Positions 18,151 to 26,875 of a stretch of DNA of 43,848 nucleotides are shown here, in pieces. Below the pieces are notes generated by a model, which did not search any database, was not told where the DNA came from, and saw only the letters and a program-made list of their open reading frames with translations. Position 1 is the stretch's first letter, and the number at the start of each line of letters is the position of its first letter. The translations under genes were made by a program, and so were the position numbers. The stretch is from positions 1 to 43,848 of the forward strand of contig NZ_CAMFQO010000014.1 in assembly GCF_945980375.1 (NCBI RefSeq). Direction: 5' to 3'. This stretch comes from an uncultured Eubacterium sp. (GTDB lineage Bacteria; Bacillota; Clostridia; Oscillospirales; Acutalibacteraceae).

Positions 18151-19825
18151 CCTCAGTCACCTCCGAAAGTTCATCCTCATTTGGAGTTACATACTCGGTT
18201 TTATAATCTTCATAAATAACCATACCCGGCTTTGCACCGTTTGGCTTATGAACGTTTTTAACTATGGTATAATCAACAGCAACGTTTGACGACATGCTCG
18301 CCTTTGAGTGAACACACGCAAGCATTGCTGCCTCTCGTATAAGCTTATCCGTAAAGGGCTTATCCTTTTGTGCCTGGGCAATAACGTGACTGCCCGGAGC
18401 ATCCTTAACATGAAACCACAAATCATAATTTTTTGCAGTTTTAAGAGTAAGCTTATCGTTTTGTATATTGTTCCTGCCGACAAATATTACAAAGCCCTCA
18501 GAGGATTTGAACATCCTTGGTGAAAGCTTTTTTTGCTTTGAAGTCTTTGCACCGGAATTTGAAACAAGTCCAACAGTTCGAAGCTCATCTCTTATTGCCG
18601 AAATTTCGCTGTCGGTTGTTGCACGAGTAAGCTCGTCAATAACCGTATCAAGATATTCCGCCTCAATGTCTGCCTCGGCTATAAAATCAAGGAGCTTATC
18701 CTCTGCAATTTGTTTTTTGCGATAGATTTTATAATACCTTTGAGCGTTTTGTGCGGGAGTTAAGGTAGGATCCACGGGTATCCTAACAGGCTTCATTTCG
18801 TCATAATAATTTTCCAAATCGTAAAACATAGAGCCCTTTTCAAGCCTATGAAGATTTGCATTGATTAGGTCGCCGTAAATCTTATATCTGTCCTTATCCG
18901 CACATTCATCAAGCTCACGCTGACGGTTTACGGATTTTCTTACGGCACGCTCCTTAAGAGTATTCAGCCTGTGGAACAAATCGTTTGAACGCTGTCTGAT
19001 TCGTTCAATCCTAACCTGCTCATAGTAGAAATAATCCACAAGCTCCGAAAGGGTATCAAACACCTTATACGTGCACAAATCACCATACTGATGCGGCATA
19101 AAATAGGTAAAATCCTTTGGCTTATCAAGGATTACTGCAGTAGGAACAGGATTTGCAATATGCTCCCTCAAGCCCGAAAGGCTTAAATCAAACTCAATTT
19201 CATTGGCTACTATCGGTGAAATACCCTGTATCACCTTGCCGGCTGCCCTGCCTCTTGTTGTACCGAGAGCTTTCATCCTTGCCTCAATATCGGCAATACT
19301 GTCAGAAAGGATATTCATTTTATCCTGTGCAGGAGGCAAACGATAGGCTAATCCGGGTAAAATCTCTCTTACAGAGGATTTTGACTCATCAATTCTCTTT
19401 ACACAATCAATAATTTTGTTTTTTTTATCTACAAGGATTATGTTGCTGTATTTGCCCATAATCTCAATAATAAGCCTGTATTCAACAGGGTCGCCGAGGT
19501 CATTTCTTGCATCAAATACAAGAGTTAAAATTCTTTCAAAGCCCTCCTGTCTGATGTCAACAAGCTTTGCACCGCACAAAAGCTTACGCAAAAGCATTGT
19601 TAGCATTGGAGGCTTTTTAGGGTTTTCGATAAACTGTGAGGTCAGTTGAATACGAGACGAATCTGCCTTTGCAGAAAGCAAAAGCTTTTCACTGCCCTCA
19701 TATGTCCTAAAGGTAAAAAGAATTTCCTCCTTTGACGGCTGATGAATCTTATCTACCCTAAAGCCTAAAAGCCTTGACGATATTTCATTTTTAATTAAGT
19801 GAAGAAAAATTCCGTCAAATGCCAT
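18143..19825 (-). CDS. rqcH: NFACT-family protein RqcH
   Basis: A 560-residue protein of the RqcH/FbpA family, which binds stalled 50S subunits and adds C-terminal alanine tails to incomplete peptides for degradation. The NFACT-N domain starts MAFDGIFLHLIKNEI and includes LLLSAKADSSRIQL and RLIIEIMGKYSNIILVD. A helical coiled-coil middle follows (about 260-420, rich in Arg/Glu/Lys). The NFACT-R domain near the end has KNYDLWFHVKDAPGSHVIAQ and AMLACVHSKASMSSNVAVDYT. The ATG at 19825 has AGGTAG upstream. It lies 17 bp after the Nif3-like gene and overlaps ispD. Confidence 0.95.
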   Translation of the reverse strand: MAFDGIFLHLIKNEISSRLLGFRVDKIHQPSKEEILFTFRTYEGSEKLLLSAKADSSRIQLTSQFIENPKKPPMLTMLLRKLLCGAKLVDIRQEGFERILTLVFDARNDLGDPVEYRLIIEIMGKYSNIILVDKKNKIIDCVKRIDESKSSVREILPGLAYRLPPAQDKMNILSDSIADIEARMKALGTTRGRAAGKVIQGISPIVANEIEFDLSLSGLREHIANPVPTAVILDKPKDFTYFMPHQYGDLCTYKVFDTLSELVDYFYYEQVRIERIRQRSNDLFHRLNTLKERAVRKSVNRQRELDECADKDRYKIYGDLINANLHRLEKGSMFYDLENYYDEMKPVRIPVDPTLTPAQNAQRYYKIYRKKQIAEDKLLDFIAEADIEAEYLDTVIDELTRATTDSEISAIRDELRTVGLVSNSGAKTSKQKKLSPRMFKSSEGFVIFVGRNNIQNDKLTLKTAKNYDLWFHVKDAPGSHVIAQAQKDKPFTDKLIREAAMLACVHSKASMSSNVAVDYTIVKNVHKPNGAKPGMVIYEDYKTEYVTPNEDELSEVTEVE

Positions 19826-19842
19826 AATACAAACTACCTAAA

Positions 19843-20589
19843 TCAAACTGTTTTTACAGGGTTCTCCCTCGGTGCGACAACAAACTCCACATCACCGAAC
19901 ACCCCTTCAAGCTTATCCTTAAGCTTTAGAAACGGTGCGTTTTCCGTTTCGTAATGACCGGCAGAGATTACCGCACAGCCTGCCTGTGAAGCATCAAGCA
20001 TTTCGTGATACTTGAGGTCACCGGTTACAAAGCAATCGGCTTTTGCCAAGGCGTCCCACATAAATTCGCTGCACGCTCCGCCTCCGACTGCTACTCTACT
20101 GATTATTCTGTCGGTATCGGTATATCTTATTCCGGAGCAGTCAAGCCTTTGGTTGACAAGCTCTGCAAAATCATCCATACTCATAGGCTCGTCAAGAGAG
20201 CCAACAAGAACAAAGCCGTTACAAAGCTGTTCGGTATCCTTAAGCTCAAGCATATCGGCAAGGTTATGATTTATTCCGCACTGAGCCTTATCAAAATTTG
20301 TGTGAGCACTGATACATGCAATGTCTGCTCTTATCATAGAATAAAGTGCAGTATCACCCTTTATGCTTTTAACACCGTTAAAAATTACAGGATGATGAGT
20401 TAATATCAAATCTGCATCTATATCATCGGCAAAGCCCACAACCTCTTTTGTACAATCAAGAGACAAAACTACCTTTTTAACCTCTTTTCTGAAATCACCT
20501 ACAAGGTGTCCCGAATTATCCCACTCCTCCTGAGTATCAAAGGGAGCAAAAGAGTTAATAAAATCATAAATATTTTTTACCGTAGTCAT
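19843..20589 (-). CDS. Nif3-like dinuclear metal-centre protein
   Basis: A 248-residue protein of the Nif3/YqfO family (annotated as GTP cyclohydrolase I type 2 homologue). Metal-site motifs are EEWDNSGHLVG, ILTHHPVIFNGVKSI, SAHTNFDKAQCGINHNLAD, and late GDLKYHEML and SAGHYETE. The family forms hexameric toroids; the cellular reaction is poorly defined. It overlaps trmK by the ATGA arrangement, the common trmK-nif3 pairing in Firmicutes. Confidence 0.94.
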   Translation of the reverse strand: MTTVKNIYDFINSFAPFDTQEEWDNSGHLVGDFRKEVKKVVLSLDCTKEVVGFADDIDADLILTHHPVIFNGVKSIKGDTALYSMIRADIACISAHTNFDKAQCGINHNLADMLELKDTEQLCNGFVLVGSLDEPMSMDDFAELVNQRLDCSGIRYTDTDRIISRVAVGGGACSEFMWDALAKADCFVTGDLKYHEMLDASQAGCAVISAGHYETENAPFLKLKDKLEGVFGDVEFVVAPRENPVKTV

Positions 20590-21215
20590 AGCTTTTCCTC
20601 AATTTTACAAATAATGTTTTCAAGATCGGCACCGGATTTTTGCTTATTCCTCAAATAAACCAAAAGATGCTCAAAATATTCCTTATCGCCAAAATCATCA
20701 ATGGCACCCAAATAATCATCAACAACAGATTTTTCAACTACAGTGTCGGTGTGATGTGCACAAAAAACATTGTAATGATGCCTGCCGTCTGCAACAATAA
20801 TGTCCTTTGTTATTTCAAACCCGTTGTCATAAAGCCACTTGCGAGCAAGCTCCGGATGAGTCATAGGGTTTAATATAATGCGTTTTGAACTTATGTCAAC
20901 TGCATTGGAAAGGATATTTGCAATCAGCTCACCGCCCATGCCTGCAATCACAACTGTGTCATAAAACGAGCTGACATTCTTTAATCCGTCAGACAAAACA
21001 CATTCTATTCTGTCATTCAAATTTGACTGACTCACAAGAAGCCTGCAGGAATTAAGCGGGCCCTCATTTATATCGCAGGCTACTGCTCTGTCACAAATAT
21101 TGTTTTGTACAAGATATACGGGAATGTACCCATGGTCTGTCCCTACATCAACTACCATACTGCCCTGCGGCACCATATCTGCTATTGCCTGAAGGCGCCT
21201 TGTCAATGTAACCAT
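20586..21215 (-). CDS. trmK: tRNA (adenine(22)-N1)-methyltransferase
   Basis: A 209-residue SAM-dependent methyltransferase that modifies A22 in the tRNA D-loop. Motif I is VVDVGTDHGYIPVYL, motif II AVACDINEGPLNSC, and IAGMGGELIANIL is the TrmK-specific block, followed by ILNPMTHPELARKWLYDNGF. The ATG at 21213-21215 is preferred because GGAGG sits 7 bases upstream; a GTG two codons earlier lies inside that site. It is the first gene of a nine-gene operon driven from 21243-21271. Confidence 0.94.
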   Translation of the reverse strand: MVTLTRRLQAIADMVPQGSMVVDVGTDHGYIPVYLVQNNICDRAVACDINEGPLNSCRLLVSQSNLNDRIECVLSDGLKNVSSFYDTVVIAGMGGELIANILSNAVDISSKRIILNPMTHPELARKWLYDNGFEITKDIIVADGRHHYNVFCAHHTDTVVEKSVVDDYLGAIDDFGDKEYFEHLLVYLRNKQKSGADLENIICKIEEKL

Positions 21216-21242
21216 ACGCACTCCTCCATAATAATATTTTAT

Positions 21243-21271
21243 ATTATAATATATATCTCATTGATTTGCAA
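21243..21271 (-). promoter_or_regulatory. Sigma-A promoter of the trmK-ppi operon
   Basis: Minus-strand TTGCAA (21266-21271) and TATAAT (21243-21248) are 17 bases apart, about 30 bp before the trmK start. No other obvious promoter was seen before 12550, so it may drive all nine genes. Confidence 0.65.
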
Positions 21272-21362
21272 GTAATGTTTGCAAGAGTTTGGAATTTGTG
21301 CTAATATATTAATTGACAGGCTGAATAAAGTATAATGCAGTTGCAAACGAAATAGGCAAATT

Positions 21363-21977
21363 ATGAAAGGACAAGATAAAAATATGGCTGAAAAACCATT
21401 GAATAATACAGAAGAAATCATTGAGCCAAAAATGAGATTTGATGCATTTATGGCCAATGTAAAGGACGGCGGATTAAGAAGCGTAAGCTCAATATATATG
21501 CTTGTATGCTACATAGTTGCAAACCTTAACGGCAGAGTAAGCGCATCAACAATAATTGAAGCGGTTGACGGAGCTATGATAGCAAACTATTTTGAAATCT
21601 CCGATGCTGTTGCAAAGCTCATCAAGGCAGGTACAATTATGCAGGGCGACGACGGTATGCTGAGTATGGACAGCAGGGATATACCGGAGGTTGAGCTTAT
21701 TGAGCAGGAGCTTCCGTTGACAATCAGGCAAAGAAGCATTAAGGCCTGCCAAAAGGTCATCGCAAGAGAAACATACAAAAGGGATAACAAGGTAATCATA
21801 GAAAAAATTGACGGTGGTTACAAGGTTAACCTCAAGGTCAGCGATAACATCACGGACTTTATGAATCTTGAGCTTTTTGCAGTAAATCTTTCACAGGCTG
21901 AAATGATAAGAGACAAATTCATTTCGGACCCGGCGGCAGTATACGAAAAGCTTATTGATTCTATATTCAGCAATTAG
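21363..21977 (+). CDS. DUF4364 family protein
   Basis: A 204-residue cytosolic protein resembling the DUF4364 family common in Clostridia. The segment SVSSIYMLVCYIVANLNGRVSASTIIEAVDG, then NYFEISDAVAKLIKAGTIMQGDDGML, looks like a winged-helix DNA-binding fold. The C-terminal half (VNLKVSDNITDFMNLELFAVNLSQAEMIRDKFISDP) looks alpha/beta. The role is unknown; transcriptional control is a guess from the fold. The ATG at 21363 follows AGGC; another Met seven codons on is possible. It stands alone, divergent from trmK, and ends with TAG before a strong terminator. Confidence 0.75.
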   Translation: MKGQDKNMAEKPLNNTEEIIEPKMRFDAFMANVKDGGLRSVSSIYMLVCYIVANLNGRVSASTIIEAVDGAMIANYFEISDAVAKLIKAGTIMQGDDGMLSMDSRDIPEVELIEQELPLTIRQRSIKACQKVIARETYKRDNKVIIEKIDGGYKVNLKVSDNITDFMNLELFAVNLSQAEMIRDKFISDPAAVYEKLIDSIFSN

Positions 21978-21986
21978 GGTAACGAT

Positions 21987-22021
21987 AAAAGGACTTGTTC
22001 ACAAAATGAACAAGTCCTTTT
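21987..22021 (+). terminator. Intrinsic terminator of the DUF4364 gene
   Basis: A perfect 15-bp stem (21987-22001 with 22007-22021) and 5-base loop, with T-run in the right arm, starts 9 bp after the TAG stop. Confidence 0.9.
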
Positions 22022-22082
22022 AGACTGTCGATAAAGTGGGCTGAAACACGCCATATAAATATAAATTAAACAAACCGATTTG

Positions 22083-22137
22083 AGCCTCACTTGTGTAAAG
22101 GGAGGTGGGTGCGATTTATCGCACTCGGAGGGATTGT
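22083..22137. repeat. Palindromic intergenic repeat of gut Clostridia
   Basis: The stretch has the layout of a small intergenic repeat that I recall as frequent in Ruminococcaceae-like genomes: an AGCCTC..TTGTGTAAAGGGAGGTGG hairpin half, a variable central hairpin (7-bp arms 22109-22115 and 22118-22124, GTGCGAT/ATCGCAC), then CGGAGGGATTGT. One base of the first stem is mutated. The rest of the gap, 22022-22082 and 22173-22270, shows nothing I can name. Confidence 0.55.
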
Positions 22138-22172
22138 AAAAGCGGCTTAGACATCGAATCTAAGCCGCTTTT
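22138..22172. terminator. Strong hairpin terminator
   Basis: A perfect 14-bp stem (22138-22151 with 22159-22172), 7-base loop, A/T ends on both sides. It lies 100 bp downstream of the minus-strand FliB-like gene and abuts the repeat, and can terminate on either strand. Confidence 0.75.
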
Positions 22173-22270
22173 GGCGTTTTTCGCCTTTTGCTCGGGGGCA
22201 GTACCATCGTACAGCTCCCACTCACAAGAATGCGAAATTCAGCTCCATTTCTCAACAGTCCTTTTGGATT

Positions 22271-23230
22271 TTACAAACGCTTAATTAATTCATCAACGGA
22301 TAATGCCCTTGCGGATTTAAGCAGGGCTTTATATCTGTCCATATTGTACTGTGAGTGCTCGGTTTCCTTACTCCAAAGGTGTATTCCCCAGCTGTCCTCA
22401 CCGAAATATGTATTAACAAGGACGCCCACAACAGCCATTTTTGCCTTGCTTAATACATCCTCATCATACACTGCCTGCAAAAAATACTTATAGATGAAAT
22501 ACATAGCAATATTTTCATTTGCCACGCTATTTGAAACAGGCTTAATATCCGCATTATTTACCCTTTGAGTCCACTGCGGATTGATAAGCTCGGGATTGTT
22601 AAAAACATCAATAAAGCTGACATCATCAGAGCTTCCGTCCGGATAATCGTTAATTTTTGCCTGAAGCTCAAGAGTGAAGGACAAAAGATTTTTCAGCCTT
22701 TCATTAATCGGCACAGACCTGTCCTTTACTATTGAATACGCCTGCTCCCTTGCCTTGTATAGTGTATAGTAAAGCGTTGCGTCAATATCATTTAATGACG
22801 GGGGCTCATCTGTTATCTCCTGTTCAAAATCGAAGGAATCGAGAGTGTACATCATATCAGAGGCAACAGGACAGGAAAAGGATACTCCTATTTCTCTTGT
22901 CCCCCCGAAATCATATATAAATCTCGGAAAAGTACGGCAGGTATAAGGTGTATGCTCACCGCCGATAGCAATGTGCATATCACAAAGATTTTCATCATTA
23001 AGAAAGGGACATCTCTTTTTAGGTGCAAGTGTAAAAATGTTGTTATCAAACTCATCCTTGCTTAAAACCCTGTCAATCCTCTGCTTGATTTCAAGCGAGG
23101 GATCAAGGGTGTTGTAATATTCAAGGGACTCGGCATCGGCATCAACCTCCCACCCCTGACAGCAGGAATCCGGGCAATCGCCTGCAATGCACTTAAAATC
23201 CTTATAAAATGTCGGTTTTACAATCTTCAT
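22271..23230 (-). CDS. FliB-family lysine N-methylase-like protein
   Basis: A 319-residue protein with the cysteine pattern of FliB (flagellin lysine N-methylase): C14, C19, C23 and C24 in KCIAGDCPDSCCQGWEVD, then KKRCPFLNDENLCDMHI, YTCRTFPRF and SFSCPVAS. The clustered cysteines probably bind a metal or Fe-S centre. The C-terminal 150 residues are helical without clear motifs. No flagellar gene is present in the window, so the methylated target is probably another protein. Start ATG at 23230 overlaps the stop of the AAA-CYTH gene in an ATGA arrangement, so the two are translationally coupled. Confidence 0.82.
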   Translation of the reverse strand: MKIVKPTFYKDFKCIAGDCPDSCCQGWEVDADAESLEYYNTLDPSLEIKQRIDRVLSKDEFDNNIFTLAPKKRCPFLNDENLCDMHIAIGGEHTPYTCRTFPRFIYDFGGTREIGVSFSCPVASDMMYTLDSFDFEQEITDEPPSLNDIDATLYYTLYKAREQAYSIVKDRSVPINERLKNLLSFTLELQAKINDYPDGSSDDVSFIDVFNNPELINPQWTQRVNNADIKPVSNSVANENIAMYFIYKYFLQAVYDEDVLSKAKMAVVGVLVNTYFGEDSWGIHLWSKETEHSQYNMDRYKALLKSARALSVDELIKRL

Positions 23231-24276
23231 AAATCAAGTCCTGCCAAGTAGTTATTTTTGTAATGATAATCGTTAGAAACGTCCTTGATAACCTTTATTT
23301 CAGGCGGCAAGGTAAACGAATGGTTTTCGCTTTTCATCTCCAGCTCAAGAAATGCTCTGTCATTCCAAAAATCAAAAACATCAAGCTCAAAGTATTGACC
23401 GTCAAACAAAAAGCAGTATCTGTCCTTATTGATAGTGTGCTTTGACGGGTCGGCACTTTTGAGCAGCTCATCATATCTTTGCTTTGAAATAATACTTTCC
23501 GTTTCCTCACAGCAGGAGCCTGTCACTCTTATTTTCAGCGTTTCAAAGTAAGTGTCAACACCGCTTGCACTGCGTTTTCTGACACGGTGGGAGCCAACAG
23601 CACAAAGCAAATAGGTTTGTGAAATTTTTGCCTTAAACGGCTTATACTTTGCCAGCTTGTTAAAATCGGGATACTCTATCAAAAGCTTTTTTTCGATCTC
23701 ATATCCACTCAAAACTGAATCAATTTCTGCCTTAACAGACGCATATTTTTTATCAAAGCTATCATTACTTTTTACGTATCTGAGATGAGGATGCCCCACC
23801 ATAACGTCAAGCAACTTATCCTGACAGGCAAGGGCGGTTTCGTAATTCTCTATTCTTGAGGAGGTGCAAAAATACCCTGAACGCTCAACAGCCTCGAGCA
23901 TAATAATTGCATCATATCTGCTCCAAGAGTCAACAATGCCCATGCCAATGCTTTTTGCAAGAGCATCCCTGTCATCAACATAGCTGAAGCAATCGGTAAC
24001 CGTTCTGTCATAAAAGATGACAGCCTCCTGCTTTTCGCTGTTGTATGCCCTTTTCAAAAGCTCATCCTCGTTTTGAATTTGTTTTTTTGCGACCTCTGTC
24101 TCAAACACGAGGTAATCATCGCGAGAGTAGCCCTCTGCAATAACCTCATATGCCGCTTCGGTACAAATGAAAACATCTCTGCTTTCGTTATAAAAATCTG
24201 CTGCCAAGCGTTCAATAGCGGAGGTTTTACCGGAGCACGGTGCTCCCGTTAAAGCAATACGAAAAACTTTTGCCAT
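23227..24276 (-). CDS. AAA-type ATPase fused to a CYTH-like domain
   Basis: A 349-residue two-domain protein. Residues 1-185 form a P-loop kinase-like domain (Walker A GAPCSGKTS at 11-19, EAAYEVI, VIFYDRTVTDCFSY). Residues 190-349 resemble a CYTH triphosphate-tunnel domain, with EIEKKLLIE at 193 (the ExExK-type strand), KIRVTG, a run of charged strands (DRYCFLFDGQYFELDVFDF) and FLELEMKS. CYTH domains bind or split triphosphates. The fusion suggests handling of a nucleotide or phosphorylated small molecule; the reaction is unknown. The promoter is at 24292-24319, and the gene overlaps the FliB-like methylase by 4 bp. Confidence 0.8.
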   Translation of the reverse strand: MAKVFRIALTGAPCSGKTSAIERLAADFYNESRDVFICTEAAYEVIAEGYSRDDYLVFETEVAKKQIQNEDELLKRAYNSEKQEAVIFYDRTVTDCFSYVDDRDALAKSIGMGIVDSWSRYDAIIMLEAVERSGYFCTSSRIENYETALACQDKLLDVMVGHPHLRYVKSNDSFDKKYASVKAEIDSVLSGYEIEKKLLIEYPDFNKLAKYKPFKAKISQTYLLCAVGSHRVRKRSASGVDTYFETLKIRVTGSCCEETESIISKQRYDELLKSADPSKHTINKDRYCFLFDGQYFELDVFDFWNDRAFLELEMKSENHSFTLPPEIKVIKDVSNDYHYKNNYLAGLDL

Positions 24277-24291
24277 AAAATCACCGAATAT

Positions 24292-24319
24292 ATTATAGCA
24301 CAGTTTTTAGCCATTTCAA
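24292..24319 (-). promoter_or_regulatory. Sigma-A promoter of the AAA-CYTH/FliB-like pair
   Basis: Minus-strand TTGAAA (24314-24319) and TATAAT (24292-24297) are 16 bases apart, about 15 bp before the ATG at 24276 region. It lies just downstream of the YhgE/Pip stop. Confidence 0.6.
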
Positions 24320-24329
24320 CAGATAATAC

Positions 24330-26465
24330 CTAAAATAAGCCCGTTTCCTTTACCCTTTTTTCAAAAAAGCTTACAGGCTTTTTAACCATTTTTTTAACAG
24401 GCAGACCAATTATCAATGCCAATACAGCATAGACAAGAAGCTTAAGAAGATAAATCCAATAATTATTGCCGTATGAACCGCAGATACATTCTCTCATTGC
24501 TTCAATTACAAAGGTAAACGGCAGATACGGATTGATTGAAATAAAGAACTGAGGTGTTACGTGAATAGGGAATGTTCCTCCGGAGCCTCCTATCTGAATT
24601 ACAAGCAATATAACACCTATTGCCTTGCCGACATCGCCAAATGTGTACACAAGCGAATAAATAAACATTGAAAAAACAACGCTTGCAAGAGCTCCTGCAA
24701 AAACAAACTGAACAGGATGCAGGCACTGTATACCAAGAAAATACAAATCCCCAAGACAAATTATCACACCTTGAATCAGAGCTAATCCGACATACAAAAG
24801 TCCCCTGCCGAAAAATTCCTCATGACTTTTCAGCATTGAAGAAATTTCCTTTTTATTCTTGATATTTGTTTTTACAAGTGCGGCAAGGAACATTGCACCC
24901 ACCCAAAAAGCAAGTGTTGAATAAAACGGTGCCATGGCAGAGCCGTAATTTTCTATACCATACACCTTATCTGTTTTTACCTCAACAGGACAGGCAAGAA
25001 AATCTCCAAGGTCACCGCCGTTTTTCGTTGTAAGGTTTACAGCGGCATTAAGCATCTCGCTATCTCTAATACCGTCAACTGTTTTTTTAAGCTTTAGAAG
25101 CTTTGAATCAATGCTTTTAAGCACCTTTCTCATTGATGAAATTAGGCTTTCGCCCGACTCTGCACAATCAGCCAAAGCTATACCGATAGTGTCAAGCTGT
25201 GATGATTTATCATCTATTCCGTCAAGAATATCCGAAAGGTTACCAAGAGCCACAACCACACTGCTGACAGCCTTTGAAAGCACCGGCTGTATATCGTTTT
25301 TATAGGTCTTTCGGCAGTTCTTTAACGATGAAGATGCCTGCTTTAACTTTTTTGCAGTATCAAGCGCGGTTTTGTTGTAATCAATATCCGCTGTCTTATT
25401 GATTACCGATGACAAATCGGCAAGACCTTTACTAATGTTGTCAAGTCTTTTTGCAAGGGCTGTAATATCGTCAATAGGCTCTGGCAATGTGCTGTTAAGC
25501 TTAATCAGCAAGCCGCTTATTTCCTTAATTTCAACCTGAACATTATTGATTTGAACAGATGTTTGCTTTAGAACATCTATAACGCTTGACACATCCTTAT
25601 TTGCAACATTTTCAAGGGCCGATGCTGATGAATCAAGTGTTGAAGATGCGGCAAGCATGATACTGCCAAGTGAGCTTGTAAGTGTATTCATTGTGGCTTG
25701 AGTAGTTACAACGGCATCCTGTGTATTGTTTACCATATCCTCTGTGCTGTTAAGAAGCTCCTTGGCATCTTTTTTGTCAACTAATGCGTCCATATTTTGA
25801 GTAGCATCAATCAGGCCCTGCATACTGTCAAGTGCGTCTGTAAGGGTAGACAGAGTTTCTCTTGCATCATTAATTTGAACATCAATATAGTCAAATGCAT
25901 TTTCTCCCGTTACCGCATCGGACTCGATGGCCGTACCCAAAACAGCACTTAAAACATCAATTACAGTTGTTACAAAGGATTCGTTAACGGAGGTTTGAAC
26001 TGTTTGAACAACCTTATCTGTAATCTTCGTTGCAATGGCATTTTTCTTTTCATTGGCATAATAAATAATCTGCGGACGCTCATAATCATCGGTTACAATA
26101 GACGCAAGGTTTTTACTAAAGCCCTCCGGGATTTCAATAGCAGCATAGTATTTTCCCGACTCGACACCCTTTACAGCATCCTTTTTTGATACAAATTGCC
26201 AATTGATTGAATCATTTGCCTTAAGGTTACTGCAAATTTGGTCACCGATAGCAATTTGAAGGGTTTTATATGTTGCACCCTCATCCTCGTTACAAACCGC
26301 AACCATCATATTCCCCGTTTTACCGTACGGATCCCAGTTTGCATATATATTAAACCAAGCATAAAGGCTTGGTAAAAGAAGAACACCCACAGCCAAAACA
26401 ACAGCCATTGAGTTTGTAAAAATCTTTTTAATATCTCGCGTAAATATCCTAAAAATATTTCTCAT
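24330..26465 (-). CDS. YhgE/Pip family membrane protein
   Basis: A 711-residue membrane protein of the YhgE/Pip (phage infection protein, ABC-2-related) family. One membrane helix near 18-38 (VVLAVGVLLLPSLYAWFNIYANWDPYG, a family hallmark) is followed by an extracytoplasmic region to about 530 with long helices rich in Ser/Thr/Asp/Lys and repeated spacing (coiled-coil-like, 190-470). Five or six C-terminal membrane helices then follow (FYSTLAFWVGAMFLAAL to LLKLLVYAVLALIIGL). Relatives include the Lactococcus phage c2 receptor and type VII secretion-linked EsaA; which role applies here is unknown. It is cotranscribed with a small two-TM protein, 2 bp upstream. Confidence 0.88.
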   Translation of the reverse strand: MRNIFRIFTRDIKKIFTNSMAVVLAVGVLLLPSLYAWFNIYANWDPYGKTGNMMVAVCNEDEGATYKTLQIAIGDQICSNLKANDSINWQFVSKKDAVKGVESGKYYAAIEIPEGFSKNLASIVTDDYERPQIIYYANEKKNAIATKITDKVVQTVQTSVNESFVTTVIDVLSAVLGTAIESDAVTGENAFDYIDVQINDARETLSTLTDALDSMQGLIDATQNMDALVDKKDAKELLNSTEDMVNNTQDAVVTTQATMNTLTSSLGSIMLAASSTLDSSASALENVANKDVSSVIDVLKQTSVQINNVQVEIKEISGLLIKLNSTLPEPIDDITALAKRLDNISKGLADLSSVINKTADIDYNKTALDTAKKLKQASSSLKNCRKTYKNDIQPVLSKAVSSVVVALGNLSDILDGIDDKSSQLDTIGIALADCAESGESLISSMRKVLKSIDSKLLKLKKTVDGIRDSEMLNAAVNLTTKNGGDLGDFLACPVEVKTDKVYGIENYGSAMAPFYSTLAFWVGAMFLAALVKTNIKNKKEISSMLKSHEEFFGRGLLYVGLALIQGVIICLGDLYFLGIQCLHPVQFVFAGALASVVFSMFIYSLVYTFGDVGKAIGVILLVIQIGGSGGTFPIHVTPQFFISINPYLPFTFVIEAMRECICGSYGNNYWIYLLKLLVYAVLALIIGLPVKKMVKKPVSFFEKRVKETGLF

Positions 26466-26467
26466 GG

Positions 26468-26842
26468 CTAATCCTCCCCGTCGTCTTCATCATCTTCTTC
26501 GTCGTCGTTAAAAACCAGATACTCATTAAAATCCAAGCAATCATCATCCATAAGATACGGTATCACCTGATTTTTCATCAAATACCTGCAATAATCGGTT
26601 ATCAAAAATATATTAACGGCAATTAAAATAATAATTATCCAAAGCATTAACCATGCAGTTTTGTCACTTGTATCCTTTAGTGTAGTAACGCAAAAGATGG
26701 TAAAAACTAAAAAAGCAAAGGTAAATACAATTTTTGATATATCCAAAATCCTGCAACCCTTACGGTAGGATTCAATAATTTTTTCTCTCAAATACTTATA
26801 TTTATGAGCAAGCTTTTCGCTGTGCTTCATTCTTTTGCTCAT
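26468..26842 (-). CDS. Small two-TM membrane protein with acidic tail
   Basis: A 124-residue unrecognised protein. A basic N-terminal segment (MSKRMKHSEKLAHKYKYLREK) precedes two hydrophobic helices (about 38-56 and 68-84). It ends with an extremely acidic tail (last 14 residues almost all Asp or Glu). The charge pattern predicts both ends in the cytosol. It starts at ATG 26842 behind GAGGTG, ends 2 bp before the YhgE/Pip gene and shares its promoter, so a partner or regulator of that protein is likely. Confidence 0.75.
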   Translation of the reverse strand: MSKRMKHSEKLAHKYKYLREKIIESYRKGCRILDISKIVFTFAFLVFTIFCVTTLKDTSDKTAWLMLWIIIILIAVNIFLITDYCRYLMKNQVIPYLMDDDCLDFNEYLVFNDDEEDDEDDGED

Positions 26843-26875
26843 ATAATCACCTCATTACAACAATTCGTATAAATG

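Noticed and set aside
21314-21345. Promoter TTGACA/TATAAT upstream of the DUF4364 gene
   Set aside because: The hexamers are good but only 12 bases apart, too close for sigma-A; a weak TTAATT with 16-base spacing is possible but not convincing.
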